DNA from: Scleromitrula shiraiana
Taxonomy: Eukaryota > Ascomycota > Leotiomycetes > Helotiales > Sclerotiniaceae
NCBI GenBank assembly: GCA_028455995.1
Contig: JABELC010000010.1
Coordinates: 496,001 to 560,000 of the forward strand
Reading direction: 5' to 3'
Length of the DNA: 64,000 nt
Positions 37,459 to 50,960 of the stretch are shown piece by piece; within the stretch, counting starts at the first letter, position 1, and each line of letters opens with the position of its first letter. The notes beneath the pieces were generated by a model, which made no database searches, had not been told where the DNA came from, and saw nothing but the letters and a program-made list of their open reading frames with translations. The position numbers were made by a program, and so were the translations under genes.

Positions 37459-38687
37459 CCATTATAATTTTAATTTTATTATTATAATATTATATTTAAA
37501 TTTAATAATCTTTTTTTTATTATAGTTTTTAAATTCAACAAGTAAAAAAAGATATAATAAAAAATTTTAATATACAAAACTAGTCAATACTTTTTTTAGA
37601 TTAATCATCTTTATATATTATATAATTATATTTAAACATTTCAAATAATGCATTTCTACCCTTTTTTTTACCATTTTTATAAATTGTTTAATAAAAATTC
37701 AGATTTAGCCAATAAATAAAAATTTCAAAAAGTTTTAAAAATTAAATCTCATTTTTTTTGTTTTTTTAATTTTAAATTCTTTTTTTAAGTTTAATTTGAA
37801 TAAATCATTATATTTTTATACTATATCTTCCGTTTTTTTTTTTCTTTTTCTATTTTTTTTTAAAAGTTTTATATAGTTTAAAAAACTTCCTTTATTTAAA
37901 TATATTTATAAATTTTGTTTTTTAATATATTTGTTTTAGAATAAATTAAATAATATTAAAATAAAAATATTTGATTAAATTATACTACTAATATTTTTTA
38001 TTATATTCAAAATATTTATTAATTTGATCTATAAATATATAAGGTTTTATATTAATATTTAAAAAATAATATGCAAAGTATATATATTTTTAATATATAA
38101 ATAAGTTCAATTTAAATTTTTTAATATTAAAAATAAAAGATTTTTTATAATTATATATAATTTAAAGAAATTTATTACAAAATATAAATAATTCGAATTT
38201 AGAAATTTATTAATTAATTTCTTCAAAATAAAATTTATAATTATAAATATATATTTTAATAATTTTTTATTTTTGATTTTTATTAAAAATGGTTTTTTGA
38301 TTTCTTTTTTTAAAATTTTTTGAATATTTTTAATATTGAATAAAGATCTATAATATTTCTTTATTTAATTACTTATTTTTTATAAATATTTAATAATTAT
38401 ATTTTTCTTTAAATTTAATATATAAGTAATTTCTTTATAAATTATTTTAAAATATTAAATAATTAAAAATTTATAAATCTTTTTTAATGAAATCTTTATT
38501 TGTATAGATTTAAGTTTTTATAATTTATAGATTTCATTTTTAAAATTTTTATGAACTATTTTTTATTAAATATAATTTAAAATTGATAAAGTTATTAAAG
38601 TCAGTATAAAGATAAAAAAACGCGTTTGAGGAGTTTTAAGGCGATTCGCTTATTTTGCGCGTGCTTCAATTTTAATTTAACCGAGTA

Positions 38688-40319
38688 TAAAAAAACGTTT
38701 CAAAATTAAATCATATTAAGATAAGAAATCTTTTGTAATTGATCAATAAATTATTTTTGTTAAATTTATTATATTTATATTAAAACTTTTTATTTTCTTT
38801 ATCGTTAATTTTATCAATAAACTTTATTTTTGTATAAAAATTATATAATAAAAGAAAACATATAATATGATTTATTAGAAAAAACTATCCAAATTATAAT
38901 ATAATTTGTAATTGAATGCTTTTCTTATATAAAGAACATGTTCAATTGTACTTTCGTTATTTAAATATTTATTATAATTATATTAATCTTTTAAATATTT
39001 TATTATAAATTTCAATTTTTTTTGATAAATATTTTACATTTATTTTTAATTTCAAGATTATCAATTCATTATTAACAAATGTTATTTATTAATGAATTTA
39101 ATTTCATAAGAGGTATATATATTTACATTGTTATTTATAATATATTGAAATATATAATAAATAATAAACATATTACCTTTATATAAATTATCAATATAAT
39201 TATTATTCTAAAATTCTTGTTTCATTTTTTTTATATTTTGTAGATTAATTTTAAATAAATAATATATTGGTTAAAAAATTTATTATATCAAATTTATATA
39301 AATTATTATTAAATTTATTATTATTTTATATATGTGTTTTATTTATTTAAAAAACAATTTCTAAATTAAAATAATTATTGATAATAATATTAAGAATTAG
39401 ATTTAGAACTGTTATGAAATCCTTTTTATATATATATTATTTGAATTTTCTATTGCAATATAAATTTCATATTCTTATAACTTAATTAACATTTGAAATA
39501 ATATTAAAAATTTGTATTATTTTTTTAAAAGTACAATTTTTAGATTTTTTTAAATTTTTATTTGAAATTGCTAGAATACTAATATTATTAGTAAAAGTTA
39601 TTATATTTATTTATTGACTTATTATTAAATGTATTTTGATTAATTCATTATTATAAAACGAAAAGTACATAGAATTGAATAAAGATATTTAAAAAATATC
39701 ATTATAAATTTTAAATATTTAATATATTTAAATTACAAAAAATTAAAATATATTTTAACTAATAATTTCATAATCTATATATTCATTTAATAATAAATTT
39801 CGCAGTTATTTTTATTTTTTTTTTAAATTTAATCTTTCTTTATTAATAAACTAAAAATAAACCTCTAAAGTTTATTATATTTAAAAACTTTTTTATTATA
39901 GAAATCTCGAAAAATTTATTTAAAATATCAAAAACTATTATTAATTAATATAATTTTATTTGTATTTTGTTTTATTATAAAAAGATTATCTAAATCTTTT
40001 TAAATTATCATCAATAGATAATATATATTAAATACATATTAATTAAAACTAAAACTTCTATAAATTTTTTAAGAATAAAACCTAAAACCTTAAAAAAAAT
40101 TAAAATTTTATATAATTTCAATGTTATTCATTATTTATAATATCAAAAGCAATATTTAATAGATTTATTTATAATAATAATATAAAATAAGAAATCATTA
40201 ATATTTTTGATTTGCATTTTTTTTTGATTCATTTTGTTTTAATTTATAAAGTTACAAATCATAAAATAAATTTTGAAAAATAACTTTGATTTTTAATTTA
40301 ACAATTTAAATTTTAAATA
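38688..40319. other. A+T-rich stretch without recognised feature
   Basis: Lies between the right end of the split TIR-T element and the start of family B2. I see no gene, no terminal repeats and no clear match to other parts of the window. Presumably decayed host sequence or an unrecognised repeat. Confidence 0.4.
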
Positions 40320-42208
40320 TGTTAGTATGGATCAATTGAGCACGGACTATATATTATATATTAATCGATATCATATGATGTTACAAAGTTATATAATCAT
40401 TTAGTTTATATAATCTATTTTAAATAAACAAACAATTATTATATTATTATAAAAATCTTTTTTTTATATGATATATTTTTTTTAAATATATTTAATTTAT
40501 AAGTTAATTATTATTCAAAATTAAAAATGAAAACTTGTAAAACTATACAATATTAAATATTATTAATTAAAATATAAATGATCTAAAAAAAATATAATTT
40601 TTATAAATATATTTATTTTAAATATATAATTTCAATATTAAATCTTGTTATTTATATAAAATAAAAATGAAATTATAATTATTATAAATAAATATAATTT
40701 ATAGCTTTATATTTATTAAAAATTAAAATATAGCTAGAATTTCAAATAAATTTAAAAACATATATTTTTATATATTTTATATTATATAATAGTTATTGAA
40801 AACTTTAATAATAAATATATTATAATAATAAAAGAATTTATTAATAATATTTAATTATAAATTAAATTAAACTAAATCATATCTTAAAATAAATATAATA
40901 AATATGATATTTATAATTTTGAAAAATTTAATTTTTATTTAGAATATAAAATTAAATTATATATATTAAAGAATTTTAATATTTAAAAAAGAAAGATTTA
41001 TGAAACAATTTTATTTAATTATTTTATAAAATCAAACAAAATATTATATTACAACTAAATAATAATCAATATAAAAATATATAAAAAATATTTTATAATA
41101 ATAATATATATAAACAAATTTATATTTATAATATAAATATTATATAAAATTATATATCAAATTTATTTTTTTATTTAAGTATATTAATAATCTAAAAATA
41201 TATATAAAAACAAACCAATTAAAATCATATGGAAAAATTTATAATTGTAAATCAATATATAGAAATTATAATAAAATAAAAAATTATCAAAAAATTTTAT
41301 ATTTATATCTATATAAAATATTTACTTATTATAAAAATTATATTATTCATCAAATTTATCTTAATATCTATCTTTAATTATATTATGAATATATTAATTA
41401 TAATATTTAAATTCATTAAATATTAAAAGATAATGAAAATGAAATTAAAAATAATAATTATATAAATAATATAATAAATTTTATAAAAATCAAAATTATA
41501 TAATTTAAAAAAAACTATCTTTAATATTTTTATTTATTTTATTATTAATAAATATATTATATTTATAAATATATTAATATCAATAAAAAGAATCATATTT
41601 TTAAAAACGAAATAAAAGAAAATATATTAATTAATAAAAATCTATAATTTTTGAAATTATAATATTATATTAAAATTATTATAAAATAATTAAGTAAATA
41701 ATTATTATTTAATAATATTATAAATTCAATATTAAATCAATTCAATAAAACTATATAAAAATAATGTAAAATATAAAAATAAAAATAATAATTTAAATTA
41801 TAAATTTAAGTTTCATAAATTTATATTAAAATATGTAGAAGTTTTAAAAAAGTTTATTATAATCATATTTTTTATTATAGTAAAAAAGAATATTTTTAAC
41901 TATTATTATATTAATAGTATAATTTTATCAATAATTATAAAAGAATTAATGAAATATTTTAAATTAAAATATAAAAATAGATAATATTTATAAAATATTA
42001 TAAATCAATCAAATAAAATAAAATCAATTTTAAAGATATGATCATGAATAATTAAAAAAAAAACTTAATTTAATATTTAAGTTTATTTATTATTGAAATC
42101 TATAAACTATCTTAAGTATTATTAAATAATTTATAAAAACTATATTGTTGATAAAGGAAGATTATTATATTATATTAATAAATTCAATAATATATTTAAA
42201 TATGTTAT
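40320..42208 (+). mobile_element. Family B remnant B2
   Basis: Begins TGTTAGTATGGATCAATTGA, the best kept start of the family, and continues without interruption until E4 inserts at 42209. Its sequence resumes after E4 at 56994-57410. The LTR-like TG start suggests an LTR element, but a matching direct repeat was not found. Confidence 0.45.
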
Positions 42209-42369
42209 TGTTTATATAGTCAATACGTGACTTTACGTTACATGTCCATTAAGGAGATATATATTCTTGACCACGTATAATATCTTTTTTGATTTTTTTA
42301 AATATAATTATATAATATAAGGAATGACTTTAAATTGTATTGTTTTATTTTTTTAGAGTTATATAAATA
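42209..42369 (-). repeat. E4 LTR (left, 3' LTR)
   Basis: 161 bp; keeps GTGACTTTACGTTACATGTC and TTGACCACGTATAATATC, which align to the E1 and E3 LTRs. Confidence 0.8.
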
Positions 42370-45300
42370 TTAATTAATATATATATCATAAACTAAAACT
42401 TTAAGTTTATAAATAATATTAATTTCAATAAATTTGAAATATTTTTATTTATTATTAATAAAAGACTTTTTATACTCTTTAATAATAAAAGGATTTATAA
42501 ATTATTTAGTTTCTAATAAAAAAAAACTTAAATTTTATAATATTTAAATGTTTATTATAAAAAAAAATTTAATTTTAATTTAAATATTATAAAATTTAAA
42601 TATTTATTATAAATGAATAATTTTTAAATTGATTTTAGAATTTTAAATTTTGAATATTTATTATAAATAAATAAAAAATAAAAATACAAATTATATTATA
42701 TCATTTAAACATATATTATATTATTTCAAAAAACATATTCATAGATAAAAAAATTAATAATAATTATTATTTTATTATAATTATAAAAACAATGATAAAG
42801 TTATATTTGATATAAAACTTAATCAAATTAAATCAAATTAAATTTTGATTTGATATTAAATTTATTTTACAAATCAAAATGATTATATTGAATTTAAAAT
42901 TTTGTTAAATTCAATTTTAACATGATAGTAAATATTTATTCAATAATAATAAGAAAATTAAACAAAATATATTTAATAATAATTATTATAATATATGATA
43001 AGTAAATATAAAGTATTATTAAAGGCATTTTTTATTTTATATTATAATATTGTAAATATTATAATAGATAAAAACAATATAAAATATAAGAAAAATTTAA
43101 AAAATAGAAGTATAAGTTTTAGATAATTATATAAAAAAAGCAATCTATTAAATATAAATATTTAAAATTCAGATTTATTATTAATATTTTGATTAATAAA
43201 ATAATTTTTCCAGTAGATTAAAAAATTTCAATTAATATTAAAAATATTATTAAAAAGTTTGAATAAAAGTTTAATATATATAGTATTATTATAAAAGTGA
43301 TTTTAATATAAAATATTTAAATAAATATAAATTCTAATATTACAAAAATAAATAAAAATCTTGTTATTTAGAAATATAATAAATAATATTTTTAAAAAAT
43401 TTATATTGAGTTTTGAAAAATAATAAAAATAAAAATATAAAAATATATATTAATTCAAAGATAAATAAAACTTTAGATCTAAATAAAATAAAAGATATTA
43501 ATTAAAAAGATCTATTTGATAAATTATTTCTAAATGATTTGGATTTTATTAATTGATTTCAAGAATATAAATTAAAAAATTTATATATAATAAATTATTA
43601 TTTAAAACATAATTTTAATAAATATATAATTAATAATTTAAAAATCTTTATTAATATAGATTTATAAATAGATTTTAAGATAGTATTTAGAGATATTCAT
43701 ATAGAGATGTTTTAAGTATTAAATAAAGGGTATTTAATAATAATAAGAAAAATATTATAAAAAAATATTTATGTTAATATATTTATTTTAATATATATAT
43801 ATTATTTTTATGATACATAAATATTTTAAATAAATTTATAATAATGATATTTTTAATTATATTTGAAAATAAAATGTTTAAATATTATATGTTAAGTTTA
43901 ATCATATGTTTATAAAAAATAAAAGGTTTAATTATAAAATTTAAAATGTAATATTAAAAAGAATTATATTATTATAATATAATAAATAAATAAACAAAAT
44001 TAATAATAAAAAATATCATGAATTAAAATTAAAAAAAGAAATTCAAATAATATTTAAAATTGTTTTTTATAAAAATAAAATAATTATACAAAACTTTATT
44101 AAATAATATAAAAAATTAATTATATTTATATAAGAAATAATTTTATTATGTTAACAAATTAAATAATATATTTAGATATATTATTAATTAAATGTAAATA
44201 TTTTCAATTTTATTTAAAAAATCAAAAGAATAATCTAGATTTATAATAAATTATAAACTAATAATATTATTATATATTATATTAAAAAAAGGATTTATGG
44301 ATAATTTATAGAATCAAAATAGAAGTTTTAATTATAATAAATATATTAAAACAAATAACTTTAATAATCAAAAAAAATTGAATAATTATTAAAACTAATT
44401 TAAATCAGAATTTGATATTGAAAATCAATATAATAAAAATAATTTAAAGTTAAATTATAAAGAACAATATTAAATATAAAAAAAAAAAGAATATTCCTTT
44501 ATAAATCACTTGAAATTAAATTGAAAGAAAATTTCATGAAAACATAAAGAAAAAATCGTAAAAAACAATAATAACTATATATATAAATAATTTTTAAGAT
44601 ATTATAAAAAAAGTAACGAATTAAAATAAAGGATATTGAAAAAATCTATAAAATATTTAAATAAAATTATGTTAAAAATATATTATATATTAAATAAATG
44701 AATTAATAATCCATAAATAATTACTATCTTTATAAAAAAAATATCTAAATATATATTGATATATAAAATATTATTTAAAAATAACTAAATGAAGAAAAAA
44801 TATAATATCAAAACAAATCATATACAATTCTAAAATATTTTTTATAAATAATAAATATAACCCTCATGAATTTTAAAGTATTATAATTAATATAAAAATA
44901 ATATCAATATTTATTATTAATAAATAATAATATAAAGCATTATAAAAATTAATTAATTTCATTATCAATTTTTATAATAAAATAAAAATTGTGAAAATAA
45001 CATTTAAAAATAACGATATTAAAAAATTTATTAAATTATATAAAATTGATTTATTAATTACGGAAATGAAGATTTATATTCTTTATATAAATACATTATT
45101 TTTATTTTATTTAATAATATTAAAAATTAGATTATTTGTAATAGAACTAATAAACATTTCTTTATTATATAAAAGTATAACTATAATTTTTTATTATAAA
45201 AATATAATTATAATGTATTTATATACTTAATAATTTTATATAATATCTGTTATTTTATATAATATCTGTTATTTTATAAAAATAAAATTATAATATTTAT

Positions 45301-47239
45301 ATAAATGTTTTAATTATTTAAAAACTATGTAATATATTTAAATAAATTAATTATAATAATATAAATAGAAATAAAACCAATAAATTAATAAAATATTATA
45401 ATTAATATTATATATATTAATAGAAAATTAATATTATATATATTTAATAAAATAATAAAATATTAAATAACAATATCTTGAAATAATATATTAATAAAAT
45501 ATATTTAAAATACAATTTAATTTAAATAGATTGATATTTATATAAAAGTTTTAAATTAAACTATTATTAATATTAATATATAATTTATTATAAGGAAATT
45601 TAATAAATATATAAATATTGTAATAATAAAAATAAAGATAATATTTATAAAATTCTATTAATTAATTAATAAAATTAAATAATATTCTAAAATTATATAA
45701 TGAATATATAAAGTTCTATAAAACAAATTATAATAATTCAATTTTATAAAAAAACAAATATTATATAGATAATAATAAAAACCATAAATGATTTAATAAG
45801 TTTTAATAAATTAATTTTAACTTTTTTAATATTTAATATATTTATATATATAGAAAAATCAATTTTATTAATAAAAACTATTATTGATCAAATAATAAAA
45901 CTATAAAAAATAAATAATAAAATTCATAGATAAAAAATCATTTAATTAATAAAAGATATATTATGAAAATAAAATAAATTATTTATATATATAATATATA
46001 ATTCAAAAATATATTGGAAAATCTTAATATAGAAAAGAATTATTAAAATAAAAAAATAAAATAAATAAATCTTTATATTCTTAAATTGATAAAAAATAAG
46101 AATTGTAAAATTAATATAAATAACTATATTATAATAATATAAATAATATTGATTTATTTATATTATAAAAAACTTATTAATTTAATATCAATATTATTAA
46201 TAATATTTATAAAATATATAAAAAATTCTATATTATTTATATCTATAAATAATGATAATAATCAATTAATTATTTAAAAAATAATCAAAATAACAATATT
46301 AAAGCTATTTAAATTAACAATTTATAAATATAATAAATCGAAAAAGGATTGAAGGTTTAATATTTTTTTATTGATAAATTGATTTTTCTCATTAAATAAA
46401 TTAAATATAATAAAAGAAATGCATAAAATATATATAAAATTTAAAAAAAAGAAATTAAATAAATTAATAAAAATCGATATATTCAAAATAACAAAACAAA
46501 AAAAGATTTTAATAAAAATAAAAATCTTTAAATATAAAGAATATATATAAAAAATTCAAGTTTATTATATAAAGTTTTAATAATATAAAAAAATATATTA
46601 TATTTATATAATTTTTAATTATAAAATATTTAGTTTATTAATTAATATTAATAATAATAAAAAAAAATAATATATTTAATGTTTATTTATATAATATTAT
46701 TTAAATATATATATAAACAAATTTAAAATTTATGCGTTTTATCTTTATATATATAATTTTAAAAATAAAATATTTATTAAAAATTATATTTTATATAATA
46801 TGTTTATTATATAAAATTCTAAAAATAAAAAATCATTAATTTAATATATATTTAAACCATTATATTATAAAATTGTAAATAATAGTATGGATATATGATC
46901 TTTATTTATTTTATATATAAAATTAAGAATTTGGAATTATAATAATATAGATAAATAATACTTTGATTATTGTTAATAAATAATTTGCTTATAAAAACAA
47001 ACATTATTTACAAAAAGCTAAATTTTTATATAAAAAATAAAAATAACTAATCAAAATACATTTATCTAAATTTAGTAATAATTTAATTTTAATGAAAATT
47101 CAACAATTATAATAAATTAAAAATTTTAATATAAAAACTTAAAACAAATTAAAAAAATCAATATTAATATACATAAAATATATAATAAATTCTAAAAAAA
47201 TACAATGTTCAAAAAACAATATATTATTTAATACACATA

Positions 47240-48215
47240 CTCGGTTAAATTAAAATTGAAACACGCGCCAATTGCCGAAAACCCTCAAAATCGACGATTT
47301 TATACAAAACACCTCTTACGCCAATGTAAATAAATCGATCATTTGTTTATAGAATTATTTAAAATATTAAAAATAGATTATTTTTATATTAAAATAGCTA
47401 TTATTAAAATTTAAAGATTAAATAATAATTTTAATATTTATAATATTTATTTAAATATAAAATAAAAATCATATAAAAATACTATAATTTTAAATTGATT
47501 TAAATCAAATAAATTACTATATTAAAAAATAATAAAAATATATATAAATATATAAAAAAAAAACTTTTATTTAATATAAATATTGTATATTAAAGTTTAA
47601 TATAGTATTTTTTAAAAATCGAAATTATAAAGGTATTTTTAACTTTTTAAAATTTTTAAAAATCTTAATAATTTATTTAAATCAAAATTATATTAAATAA
47701 TATCTTAATATAATAATTATAAAAATATAAATTATCATATATAAAAATTTGAAGTAATTTTAATGATTTTTAAAAATCGAAGTTATAGTGATGTTTAATG
47801 CTTATAAACACTATAGATACTTTTTTTAATTTTATTATATTATATTTTTTATATATTTTTAATATATATAATATTTATAATAAATAAAACTTTATTTTTT
47901 ATATATTTATATATATCTTTATTATTTTTTAATATAGTAATTCATTTGATTTAAATCAAGTTAAAAATATTGTATTTTTATATGATTTTTACTTTATATT
48001 TTATTAAATATTATAAATTTTAAAATCATTATTTAACTTTTATATATTAATAGTAAATATTTCAATATAAAAATAATTTTTATTTAAAATTTTAAATAAT
48101 TCTATAAATAAATGATCGATTTATTTACATTGGCATAAAAGATATTTTATACAAAATCGTTGATTTTGAGGCGATTCGCTTATTTTGTGCGTGCTTTAAT
48201 TTTAATTTGACCGAG
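47240..48215. mobile_element. TIR-T element, 976 bp, best preserved copy
   Basis: Left end CTCGGTTAAATTAAAATTGA followed by ACACGCGCCAATTGCCGAAA. The right end inverted reads CTCGGTCAAATTAAAATTAA then AGCACGCACAAAATAAGCGA. The inverted ends extend about 125 bp, including a shared stretch around AATGTAAATAAATCGATCAT. TA flanks at 47238-47239 and 48216-48217. Inserted in E4; the same site in E1 and E3 is empty. No transposase frame is seen, so it is probably non-autonomous. Confidence 0.82.
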
Positions 48216-48565
48216 TATAATATTTATATCATAATTTTTTGTTAATCTAAAATTTTATTTGATTTAATATAAATTATATAAAATATCAAATTAAATAACA
48301 ACAATAGAAAAATAGTTAATAAATATGTATAATAATAAAAAAAACTTTATAAAAATTTTACTTTATATTATTAAATTTCGATTTTTCTTATATATATATG
48401 TTTATTAATATTTGAAAATTTAAATAAGCTCGATTTATTATTTTAAATTGAATATATTATTATATTAATAAATAAAAATAAAAACATAGATATTATATAT
48501 CAAATTTTGATTAAATATAAATATATTATTAAAATTATATTAATATTGAAACTTGATATAATAAT

Positions 48566-48725
48566 TGTCTGTATAGTCAAACACGTGACTTTACGTCATG
48601 TGTCCATTGAGGAGGTATATATTTTTGATGGTGTATAGTATTTTTTTTGAATTTTTTGAATAAATAATATAATATTGATTGATATTGTAATTGTATAGTT
48701 TTATATTTTTGGAGTTATATAAATA
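48566..48725 (-). repeat. E3 LTR (left, 3' LTR)
   Basis: 160 bp, GC-preserved start (TGTCTGTATAGTCAAACACG). It differs from its partner in the first 50 positions only by C/T and G/A transitions. Confidence 0.9.
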
Positions 48726-50759
48726 TTAATTAATGTATATATTATAAATTAAGATTTTTATTTTATATGCAATATTAATTTTGATAAATTTTAAATGTTT
48801 TTGTTTATTATCAATAAAAAATTCTTTATAATTTTTGATGGTGAAAGATTTTATAAATTATTTAGTTTTTTAATAAAGAAAAGAATTAAACTTTATAATA
48901 TTTGAATATTTATTATAAAAATAGTAGTTTTTAATTTTGATTTAGATATTATAATATTTAAATATTTATTATAAATTAAATGATTTTTAAATTAATTTTA
49001 GAATTATAAAATTTGAATATTTATTATAAATAGAATAATAATAAGAATATAAATTATATTATATTATTTAGATATATATTATATTATTTAAAAAAATATT
49101 TTAATAAATAAAAATATTAATAATAATAATTATTTTATTATAATTATAAAAGTGATAATGAAGTTATTTATGTAAAAATCTTTATTTAAAAATTTTTATA
49201 AAATTTTTAATAATTTTTTTTTTATATTTTTATATTTTTTTATAATTGTTTTATTTTTTTTTTTATTTTATAATAAATTTGTTTATTATATATTTATTTT
49301 ATAAATTGGAATGATTATATTTGATTTGAAAACTTTATTAGAATGAATTTTGATTTAATATTAGATTTATTTTATAAATTGGATAATTATATTTAATCTA
49401 AAGCTTTATTAAATCAAATTTTTGATTTGATATTAAATATTTGTTTAGTAATAATAAGAAAATTAGATAGAAATGAATTTAATAATAATTATTATATTAT
49501 TTAATAAATAAATATAAGATATTATTAAAAACATTTTTTTATATTATATTATAATATTATAAATAATATGATGGGCAAAAATAATGTAGAAAAAAAAAAA
49601 AGATTAAGAAATATAAATATAAATATAAATTTTAGATAATTATAAAAAGAAAATAATTTAATAAATATAAATATTTAAAATTTAAAATTGTTATTAATAA
49701 TTCGATAATTAAAATGAATATTTAATCAAATTAAAGAATTTTAATCAATATTAAAAATATTATTGAGAAATCTTAATAGAAGTTTAATATATATAAATCT
49801 TTCATAAAAATAATATTAATAAAAAATATTTAGATAAATATAAATTTCGATATTTTAAATATAAATAAAGATCTTTTTATTTAAAAATATAATAAACAAC
49901 ATTTTTGGAGAGTTTATACTTAATTTTAAAAAAAGGTAATAATTAAAAGATAATAATATATACAATTTTAAATATAATTAAAATCTTAAATCTAGATAAA
50001 GTAATAAATATTATAAAGATTTATTTAATGAATTATTTTTAAACGATTTAGATTTTATTAATAAATATAAAGGATATAATATAGAAAATTTATATATAAT
50101 GAATTATTATTTAAAATATAAATTCAATAAATATATAATTAATAATTTAAAAATCTTTATTAATATAGATTTATAGATAGATTTTAAAAAAACATTCAAA
50201 AATATAAATATAGGGATACTTTAAATATTAAATAAAAGATATTTAATAACAATAAGAAAAGTATTATAAGGGGGTAATGTTTATATTAATATATTTATAT
50301 TAGTAATTTATATAATATAAAATATAATATATATAAAATTATATTTTAAATAGATTAAAGTTTATTTGAAGGAGATTTATAAAGATTAATTAATAGAATT
50401 TAGGTTTAGCAATATAAAAGCAATAATAGAAAATCTAAAGCAAAAATGGGATCAAAAAAAAAATGCAAGGAAACGAGCTGAAAAAGGAAAGTAGATTAAA
50501 TAAAATACTTTAATTATATAAATAGCGGCTAATTTATTAAAGCAATTTAACAAATTATTAAAAAATATTTAATTTATAATAAAAATCGATTTTAAATATT
50601 TATTTAGAATTATTTTAATAATAATGATATACAATTTTATATATTATAATATCTAATATATAGCTCTATTTAATAACCATATATTATATAATAATTAAAA
50701 TCATTAAAATAAAAATAATTATAATAAAAATCATTATAATCAAAATAATTATATATTTT

Positions 50760-50960
50760 AATTTGATTAAAGTTATTTTAATTAAAATCAATTTAGTTAA
50801 AATCAATTTAATCAAAATCATTATAATATAAATAATTATAATAAAAATTATTATAATTAAAACAATTATATATTTCAATTTGGTCAAATTCAATTTAATC
50901 AAAGCTAATATAATCAAAATCAATTTGATTAAAATCAATTTAATTAAAATTATCATATAT
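50760..50960. repeat. 15-bp tandem repeat inside E3
   Basis: Decayed AAAATCAATTTAATC-type units at the same internal place as in E1 and E2. Confidence 0.7.

Larger units (their letters stand above)
21680..38685 (+). mobile_element. TIR-T longer copy (~2 kb), split by E1
   Basis: Left end at 21680 (CTCGGTTAAATTAAAATTGA then GCACGCGCAAATTACCGAAA), right end at 38685 in inverted orientation with the right-specific AAAATAAGCGAATCGCC variant also seen at the right end of the copy at 47240-48215. TA flanks both ends (21678-21679, 38686-38687). Removing the E1 insertion and one target copy leaves 767 plus 1222 = 1989 bp, a normal size for a Tc1/mariner-like element with its own transposase. The interior is too decayed to read a transposase. 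Confidence 0.55.

Noticed and set aside
44991..45230. 79-codon ORF and other short A/T-biased frames (29375-29569, 34604-34804, 60455-60643, 63309-63509)
   Set aside because: Only A/T-biased residues; several are homologous to each other because they lie at the same place in family A copies, so they are transposon debris.
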